Assembly: GCA_002238445.1 (NCBI GenBank)
Contig: MPML01000003.1
Coordinates: forward strand, 124,001 to 188,000
DNA from: Caldilineaceae bacterium bin5
Lineage (GTDB): Bacteria > Chloroflexota > Anaerolineae > Caldilineales > Caldilineaceae
Length of the DNA: 64,000 nucleotides
Reading direction: 5' to 3'
The translations under genes and the position numbers were made by a program. Below are positions 45,713 through 55,364 of this stretch, one piece after another. Within the stretch, counting starts at the first letter, position 1. Every line of letters starts with the position of its first letter. Below the pieces are notes generated by a model that worked only from the letters and a program-made list of their open reading frames with translations, did no database searches and was not told the origin of the DNA.

Positions 45713-46708
45713 TCATTTGAACTGTTCGCAGAACTTCCGCACATCGGCCGCGTCTGCCACATTGGCCCTCTTACCCTTGCGATCAATGCGCCGCATCAAA
45801 CCGGTGAGCACCGAGCCTGGTCCAATCTCGACAGCCGTTTCAACGCCGGCGTCGACCGCGTATTTCATCGAGGCGGTCCACTTTACGCTGCCTGTAAGTT
45901 GCGCATTCAACTCCTGACAAATCTCGCCGGCGTTATCAAGAGGACGGCCACTGGTGTTGCCAATCAAAGGCGCAAGTGGGTCGCGCACCTCCACCGTCTC
46001 GATTGTAGCCTCCAACTGCGACGCCGCCGGCGCCATCAGCGGGCTGTGGGCTGCAATGCTGACCGCCAGCGGCACCACCCGGCGTGCTCCCGCCTTCTCC
46101 AAACCGGACATCGCGGCGGCGATGCTATCCTCGTCGCCGGAAACTACGATCTGCCCAGGGCAATTGTCGTTCGCGATCTGGGCAACGCCTCCAGACGCCT
46201 CAGCCACCTCGGCGCAAACCTGTGCTACTACTTCCTCGCTTAGCCCGATCACCGCCGCCATTCGTCCTGGCTGCTTCGCGCCTGCCTCCTTCATCAGCCG
46301 GCCACGTTCCCGTACAAGCCGCAGCCCGTCGGCGAAGTCGATACATCCCGCCGCGGCCAACGCCGTGTACTCGCCCATCGAATGGCCGGCGGACAGAGGA
46401 GGGCGGGGCACGGGGGCAGGACGGGGCAGGTACCCGACTTCCGCCTGTATCGCGCACAGAGCCGCCATACTCGAAGCAAACAGGGCCGGTTGCGCGTTGA
46501 TCGTGTCGGTCAACAGGTCCTCAGGTCCTTCGAAGCAAATCCTGCTAAGTGCTACGTCCAGGACATCGTCCGCTTCACTGAATACGGCGCGTGCGTCCGG
46601 ATAGACCTCGGCCAGTTCTTCTGCCATGCCCACCTGCTGGCTGCCCTGACCAGGGAACATGTAAAGCAGCGGGCCGGCTACTTCACGGTACGAGAGCGTC
46701 ACGGTCAT
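45713..46708 (-). CDS. fabD: Malonyl-CoA:ACP transacylase
   Basis: The 331-residue protein has MFPGQGSQQVGM near the N-terminus, the catalytic serine motif GHSMGEY (Ser110), and the downstream His/Gln region of FabD: IANDNCPGQIVVSG, and AHSPLMAPA with a conserved His. It charges ACP with malonate for fatty-acid synthesis. It follows rpmF after 5 bases, an arrangement seen in many bacteria (yceD-rpmF-fab). Confidence 0.96.
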   Translation of the reverse strand: MTVTLSYREVAGPLLYMFPGQGSQQVGMAEELAEVYPDARAVFSEADDVLDVALSRICFEGPEDLLTDTINAQPALFASSMAALCAIQAEVGYLPRPAPVPRPPLSAGHSMGEYTALAAAGCIDFADGLRLVRERGRLMKEAGAKQPGRMAAVIGLSEEVVAQVCAEVAEASGGVAQIANDNCPGQIVVSGDEDSIAAAMSGLEKAGARRVVPLAVSIAAHSPLMAPAASQLEATIETVEVRDPLAPLIGNTSGRPLDNAGEICQELNAQLTGSVKWTASMKYAVDAGVETAVEIGPGSVLTGLMRRIDRKGKRANVADAADVRKFCEQFK

Positions 46709-46713
46709 CTGTG

Positions 46714-46908
46714 TTAGGCTTCTTCTTCTTCCACATCAATGACCTGTAAGCGGCCCATATAGGAGCCGCAGTGCGGGCAGACTCGGTGGGGCAGTGTCTT
46801 TTCGTTGCAGCGCGCGCAACTCACTAATTTAGGGGCGCCAATCGCGTGATGCGCACGGCGGCGGTTGCGGCGGCCTTTGCTGATCTTAATCTTTGGTAGC
46901 GGTCCCAT
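46714..46908 (-). CDS. rpmF: 50S ribosomal protein L32
   Basis: The 64-residue protein starts MGPLPKIKISKGRRNRRRAHHAI and has the zinc-ribbon cysteines CARC and CPHC around LPHRV, the classic L32 pattern. The acidic C-terminus (VIDVEEEEA) is slightly longer than usual. The open frame extends to 46971 but the L32 start is clear. yceD lies just upstream, as in most bacteria. Confidence 0.97.
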   Translation of the reverse strand: MGPLPKIKISKGRRNRRRAHHAIGAPKLVSCARCNEKTLPHRVCPHCGSYMGRLQVIDVEEEEA

Positions 46909-46925
46909 TTCGGGTTCTCCTCCAT

Positions 46926-47573
46926 CTACTCGCGCGGTGGTTCGTTTTGCAACGCCAGCAGGGCCTCCCAACGGGGATCGATCCCTGCGGCTTCAGATGG
47001 TGTCTGCGTTCCTTGCGGTTCTGCAAGGGCAGATTCTGACAAAAGGTCAGTGTACTTAGGACAAGCATCAGGATCCAGGTCGCCGCTGGCAGGGTCCCTG
47101 TAATCGCAAGCGGCTACGATCGGCATCGAAAGCCATATGTTCTGGCGCACCACTTCCGTGATGTCGAGAATATGCTGCGCGTCGATCAGCAGAGCTTCAT
47201 CGGTCAAGTCCTCTGCCTGACCTTCAAACTCCTCAGGCGACAGAAAGCGCCCTGTCTGAATATCGGTCAGTGGCCGAAAACTTTCGGCGAATCGGACCGG
47301 TACTGCAAATGTCACCGGTTCCAGGCAGCGCCCGCACTGCAACGACATCGTGACGTGAAAGTCACCCCTTGCCAGCACACCGCTGTGTATGCGCAGCAAC
47401 TCCAACGTTCCGGTCAAAGGGCTCAAAGGCGTCAGCCCGGAATCCAGCTCGGAAATGTCATCATCCAGCGTAAAATCCCGGCGCGCGCCAGTCGGCTCTT
47501 TCATCAGTTGTGCAACATTGAACTCCACTTCCTTGAACCTCCTGCCCGGTTCCTGTAAGACCGCCTGGGCCAA
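46926..47573 (-). CDS. yceD: YceD family (DUF177) protein
   Basis: The product, about 215 residues, has the DUF177 pattern: FNVAQLMKEPTGARRDF, GDFHVTMSLQCGRCLEPV with its conserved paired cysteines (QCGRC), and DLTDEALLIDAQHILD followed by CPKY. YceD precedes rpmF in most bacteria and is linked to 23S rRNA or L32 accumulation. The start is uncertain: the listed one is a TTG at 47573, and a GTG at VEFNVAQ is possible. Confidence 0.93.
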   Translation of the reverse strand: MAQAVLQEPGRRFKEVEFNVAQLMKEPTGARRDFTLDDDISELDSGLTPLSPLTGTLELLRIHSGVLARGDFHVTMSLQCGRCLEPVTFAVPVRFAESFRPLTDIQTGRFLSPEEFEGQAEDLTDEALLIDAQHILDITEVVRQNIWLSMPIVAACDYRDPASGDLDPDACPKYTDLLSESALAEPQGTQTPSEAAGIDPRWEALLALQNEPPRE

Positions 47574-47747
47574 TCATATCCGCTGTCGAGCATCTCTGCT
47601 CTGTGTCAAGCCCAGTGCCAAATGCCTTCCCACAGTCCCCCGGACGGAATTCTCTGCACAGCGTGGCGACCGCACAAAGGGTGATTATAAAATGTCGGCG
47701 AACTATCCTCCAAAAGTCAAGCCCTCCAGTGAACCAGAGAGAGTTTC
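47574..47747. other. yceD upstream region
   Basis: Spacer between the yceD start and repeat copy D. No gene or convincing promoter pair was recognised. Confidence 0.35.
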
Positions 47748-48267
47748 CTGACTAGCCAGCCACAACCGCTTCGCATACCCAATCGAGCCGGCCCAGCCTC
47801 TATGCTCCCCCCGCACTCCACACGATTCTCTTTGTGCATATGGGCGGTCGGGCCTTCGGCCCTCCCTTGTGCAGGGGCGGCGCCCCCGCAACGCCCCCCT
47901 ACAAAAACATGCCTCACCGACCGTGTTTACTCTTCCCCGGCATCGTGTCTGGCGAACGGAGCCTACTCCCCCACTTGCCGCTTCAACCCACCGACCACCG
48001 ACCGCTAATCTCCGCTGTTCCCCTAACGACTGGCGTTCCACTGAAAACCAAAAACTGAAAACTAAAAACTGCAGTTCCGCGCCCCCGCAACGCCCCCCTA
48101 CAAAAACATGCCTCACCGACCGTGTTTACTCTTCCCCGGCATCGTGCCTGGCGAACGTAGTCTACTCCCCCACCTTCCGTCTAAACCCGCCGACCACCGA
48201 CCTCCAACCTCAGAAGTTAATGATCACTGACCCCTGACCCCTGACCCCTGACCCCTGACCCCTGACC
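47748..48267 (+). repeat. Dispersed repeat, copy D, with internal duplication
   Basis: The left end CTGACTAGCCAGCC (47748-47761) is a diverged version of the terminal sequence of copies A and B. The core hairpin GGGCCTTCGGCCC lies at 47850-47862. A block beginning 'gcgcccccgcaacg' and reaching about 'gtctggcgaacg' occurs twice (47880 and 48078), separated by the A-rich 'gaaaactaaaaactgcagttcc' segment. The right side ends in a heptamer tandem array. No matching right inverted repeat is visible, so the copy is rearranged. The spacer that follows, to the sufR operator, holds no gene. Confidence 0.7.
48227..48267 (+). repeat. Heptamer tandem repeat (CTGACCC)n
   Basis: Five exact CTGACCC units are followed by one diverged unit. 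The preceding block cagaagttaatgatcactga also occurs at 61605 with CTGACCA units, so the array belongs to the dispersed repeat family. Confidence 0.85.
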
Positions 48268-48368
48268 TCCTGTGGCCCGGTTCACTGAAGGGATTCATGC
48301 AGATCAAATGTCCAGAATTTTGGATGGAATCGGGAAAGGATGATATAACAACAAGGTTGCCTGGGTAG

Positions 48369-48410
48369 TTTTGTCAATTTCCGCAATATAAACTGTGTAA
48401 ATTGACAAAA
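48369..48410 (+). promoter_or_regulatory. Inverted repeat, candidate SufR operator
   Basis: TTTTGTCAATTT (48369-48380) and AAATTGACAAAA (48399-48410) are perfect inverted 12-mers separated by 18 bases. The right arm contains the -35 box TTGACA of the sufR promoter, so a bound repressor would block RNA polymerase. SufR proteins are known to bind inverted repeats upstream of suf operons; binding here is inferred. Confidence 0.75.
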
Positions 48411-48430
48411 AGCGCTTCGGGTGGTATGAT
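48402..48430 (+). promoter_or_regulatory. Sigma-70-type promoter of sufR and the suf cluster
   Basis: TTGACA (48402-48407), a 17-base spacer and TATGAT (48425-48430) form an almost perfect promoter. Transcription would start near 48437, leaving an untranslated leader of about 74 bases that contains GATTG-GATT-CAATC (48428-48441) and the CGCTCAT/ATGAGCG stem (48441-48467). Confidence 0.8.
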
Positions 48431-48510
48431 TGGATTCAATCGCTCATGTCAGTCTGGCCAATGAGCGCGCTTTCGGCCCAATTTGGCCCTGAACAGCAGA
48501 GAAAAGACTT

Positions 48511-49170
48511 ATGTCTATCAGCCCGGACCATGACTCACCCGCTTGGCAGATTCTCGAATATCTGCAACGCAATCCGTCGGCCACCATCAAAGACTTTGAA
48601 TTGCTGTTGGGTGTGACCACTACTGCCGTACGCCAGCACCTGAACGCCCTTCAGGCTAGCGGATATCTCGACCGCCGCGAAGAGCGTTCGGGCGTAGGAC
48701 GGCCGCACTACATATATGTAGCTACCGACGCCGCCCGCGAGCTTTTCGCCTGCCGCTGCGACGACCTGGCGCTGACAATGCTCCAGGAGATGTACGGAAT
48801 GGTCGGCGCAGAAAAGATGGGTACGCTCCTGAAGCGAGTCGGTGTCAGGCTGGCAGAACGTTACGCCGAAAGCGTCAACGCGCCCGGTGTGCAGCAAAGA
48901 ATCGAGGAAATGGCCGGCGCCCTTGCCCGCCAAGGTGTTCTGACCGATGTGTCAGCCGGCGAAAGCGACACTATCGCTTTGAAAATGTATAACTGCCCCT
49001 ACCACGACCTTGCCGTCGAGCACCGCGAAATCTGCGAGATGGATCAGCAGATGTTGCAAAAAGTGTTGGGAGTAGAAGTCTCTTTGGATGACTGCATCAT
49101 GGACGGACACGGCAGCTGCTCCTTTGTAATTGAGCAAAGTGGCCGCTCAGAACTCAAATTCGAATTCTGA
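48511..49170 (+). CDS. sufR: SufR-like iron-sulfur transcriptional repressor
   Basis: The 219-residue protein has an N-terminal winged helix (ATIKDFELLLGVTTTAVRQHLNAL, in parts) followed by GVGRPHYIYVATD. The C-terminal region carries cysteines at 162, 175, 195 and 203 (CPYHDLA, EICEMDQ, DDCIMDGHGSC). This layout matches SufR regulators that hold an iron-sulfur cluster and repress suf operons when the cluster is present. It heads the suf cluster on the same strand, with sufC starting 78 bases later. The inverted repeat over its own -35 box points to autoregulation. Confidence 0.92.
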   Translation: MSISPDHDSPAWQILEYLQRNPSATIKDFELLLGVTTTAVRQHLNALQASGYLDRREERSGVGRPHYIYVATDAARELFACRCDDLALTMLQEMYGMVGAEKMGTLLKRVGVRLAERYAESVNAPGVQQRIEEMAGALARQGVLTDVSAGESDTIALKMYNCPYHDLAVEHREICEMDQQMLQKVLGVEVSLDDCIMDGHGSCSFVIEQSGRSELKFEF

Positions 49171-49248
49171 ACACTTCTGCCATCGCCAGGCGGTCATTCA
49201 TATTGAATACGGCTGCACGCAGCCGTCATATGAGGAGTCAAGAAAGTT

Positions 49249-50058
49249 ATGAGTACACTTGCGATTCAAAATCTGCATGTCGCAATCGGAGATACCGAAA
49301 TCTTGAAAGGTGTGGATCTGACTCTGCACAGCGGGGAAATCCACGCAATGATGGGACCGAACGGTTCCGGAAAATCAACGCTCTCGTACGTGGTCGCAGG
49401 CCACCCCCATTACAAAGTGACACAGGGCGATATCCTGCTCGATGGCGAAAGCATTCTGGATATGGAAGCCGACGAGCGCGCCAGGACCGGAATCTTTCTC
49501 GCCTTCCAATACCCTGTCTCAATTCCAGGCGTCAGCGTCGCCAACTTCCTGCGCACCGCCGTCTCAAATGTGCGCGGCTACACCACCAAGGAAGCTGACA
49601 GCAACGCCAACGGAGTCATCGGCAGCAATCTCATGCCCATGCGTGAATTCCGCCGTGAACTCAACACGAAAATGAAAGAGTTCAATGTCGATTCCAGCTT
49701 TGCTAGACGCTATTTGAACGAAGGCTTCTCCGGCGGCGAAAAGAAACGCACCGAAGTCCTGCAAATGGCTATGCTGGAGCCGAAATTCGCAATCCTGGAC
49801 GAGTCCGACTCAGGCCTGGACATCGATGCTCTGCAGGTTGTCTCCGATGGCATCAATAAGCTGGCCACCGAAGACCGCGGGTTCTTGCTCATCACCCACT
49901 ACCAACGAATTCTGAACTTCGTCAAACCGGACTACGTCAGTATTTTCTTCGGCGGTCGCATCGTCAAAACCGGAGGCCCGGAAGTGGCGCACATGTTGGA
50001 GGAAAGAGGCTACAACTGGGTTGAAGAAGAACTGGTTGCCGGAATCGTGCCCGCCTGA
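49249..50058 (+). CDS. sufC: Fe-S cluster assembly ATPase SufC
   Basis: The 269-residue ABC ATPase has Walker [10 protein letters not shown] at 36-44, the signature [11 protein letters not shown] at about 160-170, and Walker [16 protein letters not shown], all SufC-typical. SufC drives the SufBCD scaffold. The ATG is preceded by GAGGAG. The order C-B-D differs from the B-C-D order of many suf operons. A 138-base gap separates it from sufB. Confidence 0.97.
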   Translation: MSTLAIQNLHVAIGDTEILKGVDLTLHSGEIHAMMGPNGSGKSTLSYVVAGHPHYKVTQGDILLDGESILDMEADERARTGIFLAFQYPVSIPGVSVANFLRTAVSNVRGYTTKEADSNANGVIGSNLMPMREFRRELNTKMKEFNVDSSFARRYLNEGFSGGEKKRTEVLQMAMLEPKFAILDESDSGLDIDALQVVSDGINKLATEDRGFLLITHYQRILNFVKPDYVSIFFGGRIVKTGGPEVAHMLEERGYNWVEEELVAGIVPA

Positions 50059-50196
50059 CCGCAAGTTTAAAGCAAAAGGGCACACAGGAAACGGCCGACT
50101 TTAGCTCGGCACACTGGCTGGCAAATGTTGACAAAGGGATAGTTGCCACCGGCTGCTTTAGACCGGTCGCTCAATTCCTTATCAAGGAGGGTTACT

Positions 50197-51612
<1,416 letters not shown>

Positions 51613-51731
51613 TTTGTCTGCCCGCTAATTGCTCACGCCCGAAGCGGCATACAGACCTGTACGCGCATTGCGCAGCGGGAGTTAGCTTCAGAACGTATAT
51701 CTCCCGTTTTACATAACGGAGTCAACTGAAT

Positions 51732-53069
51732 GTGACTGTACTTATAAAGGAACCGAAAGAAATCGTCGAAGCAACCGCCGGATTCTCGCAGGAAACCGTG
51801 CGGCAGGCATCGGCAGCTAAAGACGAACCCGCTTGGATGTTGGACCTCCGCCTGCGCGCCTGGCAGACGTTCGAGAGCCTGCCCTGGCCCAAACCAACCG
51901 ACGAAGACTGGCGGCGCACTCGTCTGACCAGCTTTAATCTTGACAACTACACGCCATTCGCCACCCCTGGCGGGACCCTCGGGCTCGATGAGCTGGACCC
52001 GATCCTGCTCAACGCCTTGGACGAGATGGACTCCTCCGCCAGCCTGCTCTATCGTGACGGCGGCGTCATATACAGCCGGGAAAACCAAGACCTCAAACAG
52101 CAAGGCATTATCTTTACCGACCTGCAAACGGCCGTGAAGCAGCATCCAGAGCTCGTGCGTCGCTACTTCATGACCGAGGCAGTAAAGCCGGACGCCAACA
52201 AATTCACAGCCCTTCACGCAGCGCTGTGGGACACCGGGTCCTTCATCTTCGTGCCCAGCAACACCAAAGTTGTGCTTCCCCTGCAAGCGATCCTGTACCA
52301 GGGCGAACGCGTCGGCGGCTATCACCACACACTCCTGGTGGCCGAAGAAGGCGCCGAAGTAACCGTGGTCGATGACCTCCTGGGCGCCAAGAACTCCTTC
52401 CAGGCCACTGTCGTAGAGCTGATTCTGAAGGACAATGCCCAGGTCCGTTACATGAACCTGCAGGATTTCGAGCATACCGCCTGGAACTTCCTCACCGGCA
52501 GTGCCGTAATGGGCAAAGATACCGATCTGCGTTGGATTCAGGTGAGTTGGGGCAGCCGCTTGACCAAAGCCTTCCTCGACCTGGACATGCGCGGCGAAGG
52601 CGGACATGGCGAACTGCTGGGGCTCTACTTCCCCACCCGCCGCCAGCACATTGACCACCAAACGCTGCAATTGCACCGCGTTCCCAACTGCTTCAGTGAC
52701 CTGCTGTTCAATGGTGCCCTCAAACATCGCGCTCGCAGCGTCTACATGGGCATCATCAAAGTGTTGCCCGGCGCACAAAAGACTGACGCCTTCCAACGCA
52801 ACGGCAATCTGATCCTGGATAGCAGCGCCCGCGCCGACAGCATACCGGGCCTGGAAATCGAGGCCGACGATGTTCGATGTACGCATGCGGCCACCGCCGC
52901 ACAGGTCGAGGACGAGTACGTCTTCTATCTGATGGCCCGCGGCCTTACCAGGCCCCAGGCTGAACGAATGATCGTCCAGGGCTTCCTTCAGAAAGTGCTC
53001 GACCGCGTTCCCGTCGAAAGCGTCGTACATAAACTGGAAAAAGTAATTGCTCGCAAAATCAGTAGATAG
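51732..53069 (+). CDS. sufD: Fe-S cluster assembly protein SufD
   Basis: The 445-residue protein has the SufB/SufD beta-helix core. An N-terminal helical region contains [21 protein letters not shown], followed by [40 protein letters not shown] and the C-terminal [24 protein letters not shown]. The start is GTG at 51732, overlapping an out-of-frame ATGTGA. sseA follows 29 bases after its stop. Confidence 0.96.
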   Translation: MTVLIKEPKEIVEATAGFSQETVRQASAAKDEPAWMLDLRLRAWQTFESLPWPKPTDEDWRRTRLTSFNLDNYTPFATPGGTLGLDELDPILLNALDEMDSSASLLYRDGGVIYSRENQDLKQQGIIFTDLQTAVKQHPELVRRYFMTEAVKPDANKFTALHAALWDTGSFIFVPSNTKVVLPLQAILYQGERVGGYHHTLLVAEEGAEVTVVDDLLGAKNSFQATVVELILKDNAQVRYMNLQDFEHTAWNFLTGSAVMGKDTDLRWIQVSWGSRLTKAFLDLDMRGEGGHGELLGLYFPTRRQHIDHQTLQLHRVPNCFSDLLFNGALKHRARSVYMGIIKVLPGAQKTDAFQRNGNLILDSSARADSIPGLEIEADDVRCTHAATAAQVEDEYVFYLMARGLTRPQAERMIVQGFLQKVLDRVPVESVVHKLEKVIARKISR

Positions 53070-53098
53070 TCCCATACATCAAGCAATGGAGGAGTGAT

Positions 53099-53950
53099 AT
53101 GGCAGACAAAGGGTATGCCAATCCTGACGTATTGGTCAGCACGGAGTGGGTCGCCGCTCATCTGAACGACAACAACATTCGCCTGCTCGAATCGAATGAG
53201 GACGTTCTTCTCTACGATACGGGCCACATCCCTGGCGCACAGAAAATCGACTGGCAGGAAGACCTTAACGATGCCGTCGTGCGCGACTACGTCGGCCAGC
53301 AGCAATTCCAGACCCTCATGCAGCGTCTGGGTATCTCCAACGATACCACTGTGGTCTTCTACGGTGATAAGAGCAACTGGTGGGCCACCTATGCATTCTG
53401 GGTTTTCCAATTATTCGGGCATACCAACGCCAAAGTTATGGACGGAGGCCGCCAGAAGTGGTCTGACGAAGGCAGGGAACTTACGACCGATTCGTCTTCC
53501 TATCCCGCCGCTGCCTACAGTGCGCCCGCACGCAGCGATGGCGCCATTCGTGCAATGAGGAAAGAGGTGCTGGCCCACCAGCAGGCAGGCCTGCCCCTGG
53601 TCGATGTGCGCAGTCCCGCCGAATTCAGCGGTGAGCTCCTCCACATGGCCGACTATCCCCAGGAAGGCTCGCTCCGCGGCGGACATATCGCCGGAGCCAA
53701 AAACGTGCCCTGGGCGCGTGCAGCCAACGACGACGGCACCTTCAAGAGCGCCGCTGACCTGCGCGCCATCTACGAAGACGAACAGGGACTCAGCAGCGGC
53801 GACAATGTCGTGGCCTATTGCCGTATCGGCGAGCGCAGCAGCCACTCCTGGTTTGTTCTCACCTACCTGCTCGGCTACGGAAACGTGCGCAACTACGACG
53901 GCTCCTGGACCGAATGGGGCAACGCAGTCGGTCTGCCGATCGAGCGCTAG
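53099..53950 (+). CDS. sseA: Thiosulfate/3-mercaptopyruvate sulfurtransferase (two-domain rhodanese)
   Basis: The 283-residue protein has two rhodanese domains: an inactive N-terminal one ([26 protein letters not shown]) and an active C-terminal one with Cys241 in the loop CRIGERSS. The CRIGERS loop is closer to thiosulfate sulfurtransferases than to CGSGVTA-type mercaptopyruvate enzymes. It sits inside the suf cluster where sufS is often found, so it may supply sulfane sulfur, though this is only inferred. GGAGG precedes the ATG. Confidence 0.94.
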   Translation: MADKGYANPDVLVSTEWVAAHLNDNNIRLLESNEDVLLYDTGHIPGAQKIDWQEDLNDAVVRDYVGQQQFQTLMQRLGISNDTTVVFYGDKSNWWATYAFWVFQLFGHTNAKVMDGGRQKWSDEGRELTTDSSSYPAAAYSAPARSDGAIRAMRKEVLAHQQAGLPLVDVRSPAEFSGELLHMADYPQEGSLRGGHIAGAKNVPWARAANDDGTFKSAADLRAIYEDEQGLSSGDNVVAYCRIGERSSHSWFVLTYLLGYGNVRNYDGSWTEWGNAVGLPIER

Positions 53951-54004
53951 AAAACTTGCCTCGGCACCGAAGGCAGCACATAATCTGGACTTAACATAAA
54001 GAGA

Positions 54005-54037
54005 AAAGGCAAAGGGCCGATAAAGCCCTTTGCCTTT
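54005..54037 (+). terminator. Perfect 13-bp hairpin between sseA and sufU
   Basis: AAAGGCAAAGGGC (54005-54017) pairs exactly with GCCCTTTGCCTTT (54025-54037) around a 7-base loop. It begins 55 bases after sseA and ends 24 bases before sufU. The T-rich 3' end is part of the stem and is followed by CCTGCAG, so it may be a weak terminator, an attenuator or an mRNA-stabilising hairpin. Confidence 0.6.
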
Positions 54038-54061
54038 CCTGCAGCTTGTTTCCTTGCGACC

Positions 54062-54439
54062 ATGGATCTCTTCCGCGAAGCAATCATCGACCACTACAAG
54101 CATCCTCGCCATAAAGGCAAGTTGGCCGATGCCGACGTCCATCGCCACGAAACCAACCCGTTCTGCGGCGATGAAGTCACCATTTTCCTGAAAATCGCAG
54201 ACGACAAGGTGGCGGATGCCTCTTTCGAAGGCCGCGGATGTGCCATTAGCCAGGCCTGTGCGTCCATGATTATGGAGGAGATCATCGGCATGCCGGTCGC
54301 CGATTTGAGGCAGTGGGGCAAAGAGGATGTGCTCGACCTGCTTGGCATCGAGATCGGGCCGGTACGCCTTAAATGCGCGCTCCTGCCACTGAAAGCGCTT
54401 AAAGCCGGTCTATATGGCCTGACAGAATGGCCGGAATAG
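54062..54439 (+). CDS. sufU: SufU/IscU-type Fe-S scaffold or sulfur-relay protein
   Basis: The 125-residue protein has the three conserved cysteines: Cys35 in NPFCGD, Cys60 in GRGCAISQ and Cys105 in RLKCALLPLKAL. RxKCA with Lys before the last Cys is SufU-like (IscU has His there). However, the spacing from Cys60 to Cys105 is 45 residues, as in IscU, so the roughly 20-residue SufU insertion is missing. No ribosome binding site is visible just upstream. The SufS desulfurase partner is not encoded in the window. Confidence 0.92.
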   Translation: MDLFREAIIDHYKHPRHKGKLADADVHRHETNPFCGDEVTIFLKIADDKVADASFEGRGCAISQACASMIMEEIIGMPVADLRQWGKEDVLDLLGIEIGPVRLKCALLPLKALKAGLYGLTEWPE

Positions 54440-54465
54440 ACTCCACGCTAATATAATGGGAGTAT

Positions 54466-54783
54466 ATGGAAGACTTTGTAAGAGTTGCCGCGACTGAGGA
54501 CATCCCCCCGGGTGAACGCCTCCTGGTCGAAGTAGAAGGCATCCGCATCGCCGTCTTCAACCTGGACGGCGACTACTACGCTATAGAGGATATGTGCACG
54601 CACGACGGCGGACCGCTGGTGGAAGGAGAAATCCTGGAGGGAGGTCAAGTCCAGTGCCCACGGCACGGCGCCCGCTTCGACATCCGCACAGGCGAGGCTC
54701 TCACTATGCCCGCGTTCGAGCCGACCCTTTCCTACGCTGTACAGGTTGAGAACGGCGATATCTACGTAGAACAGCCCTTTTGA
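54466..54783 (+). CDS. Rieske-type [2Fe-2S] ferredoxin
   Basis: The 105-residue protein carries the Rieske cluster ligands CTHDGG and CPRHGARFD in a soluble, dioxygenase-ferredoxin-like context without membrane segments. Such genes are frequent in suf clusters of Chloroflexota and Actinobacteria and may supply electrons for cluster assembly, but the role is not established. It starts 26 bases after sufU, and sufT follows 13 bases after its stop. Confidence 0.95.
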   Translation: MEDFVRVAATEDIPPGERLLVEVEGIRIAVFNLDGDYYAIEDMCTHDGGPLVEGEILEGGQVQCPRHGARFDIRTGEALTMPAFEPTLSYAVQVENGDIYVEQPF

Positions 54784-54796
54784 GGAGAATGACCCG

Positions 54797-55120
54797 ATGA
54801 GCGAAAATACACTGCCTACACCCGACGAGGTCCGTGCCGAAATCAGGACGCACGTAAAGGATCCGGAGTTGATGATGAATATCGTCGACCTGGGTCTGGT
54901 CTACGACATTGAAATCAACGAAGAAAACAACATCGACGTTACCATGACACTGACAAGCCCGGGCTGCCCTGTCGGGCCCCAAATCATCAGTGACGTCCAG
55001 CGCACCGCCCACAACGCCTTCCCTAATGTCGGCGAGGTCAATGTCCATCTCGTGTGGACGCCCTTCTGGAGCCCCGATATGATGTCGGAAGACGCCAAGG
55101 ACGAGTTGGGAATTTTCTGA
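54797..55120 (+). CDS. sufT: SufT family (DUF59/MIP18) iron-sulfur assembly factor
   Basis: The 107-residue protein has the DUF59 pattern: VKDPELMMNIVDLGLVYDIEI, then TMTLTSPGCPVGPQI with the conserved Cys, and VNVHLVWTPFWSPDMMSEDAKDELG at the C-terminus (in pieces). SufT-type proteins help maturation of Fe-S proteins. GAGGAG precedes the ATG. It is the last gene of the suf cluster on this strand. Confidence 0.95.
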   Translation: MSENTLPTPDEVRAEIRTHVKDPELMMNIVDLGLVYDIEINEENNIDVTMTLTSPGCPVGPQIISDVQRTAHNAFPNVGEVNVHLVWTPFWSPDMMSEDAKDELGIF

Positions 55121-55364
55121 AACAGGAAGGCAGTCCACACACTCCTGGGGGACGCCGTATACGCTGTAAATAGGGCCGGCAGCTACATCACTGCGGGCCT
55201 ATTCCGCATAGAGCAAAGTGCTCTGGCACGTGCAGCTCGAAGATTGCCAGTCCGCTGTGCACGCTTCGTTTCGCATCAGGTCCAACGCTATCACCAGAAC
55301 GCAGCGGTCCTGCCAAGCCAGGTCGTCCTCAGCATCACAAGCTTCCCAATCTGACAACGAGCCT

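Noticed and set aside
47850-48267. CRISPR array
   Set aside because: The repeats are long, unevenly spaced and homologous to dispersed intergenic copies, with no regular repeat-spacer alternation and no cas genes.
51633-53075. 480-codon minus-strand frame opposite sufD
   Set aside because: sufD is clearly recognised on the plus strand; the opposite frame has no family resemblance.
55165-55210. Terminator after sufT
   Set aside because: An imperfect AATAGG-CCTATT stem with a mismatch is present but has a long loop and no T-run, so support is too weak to list.
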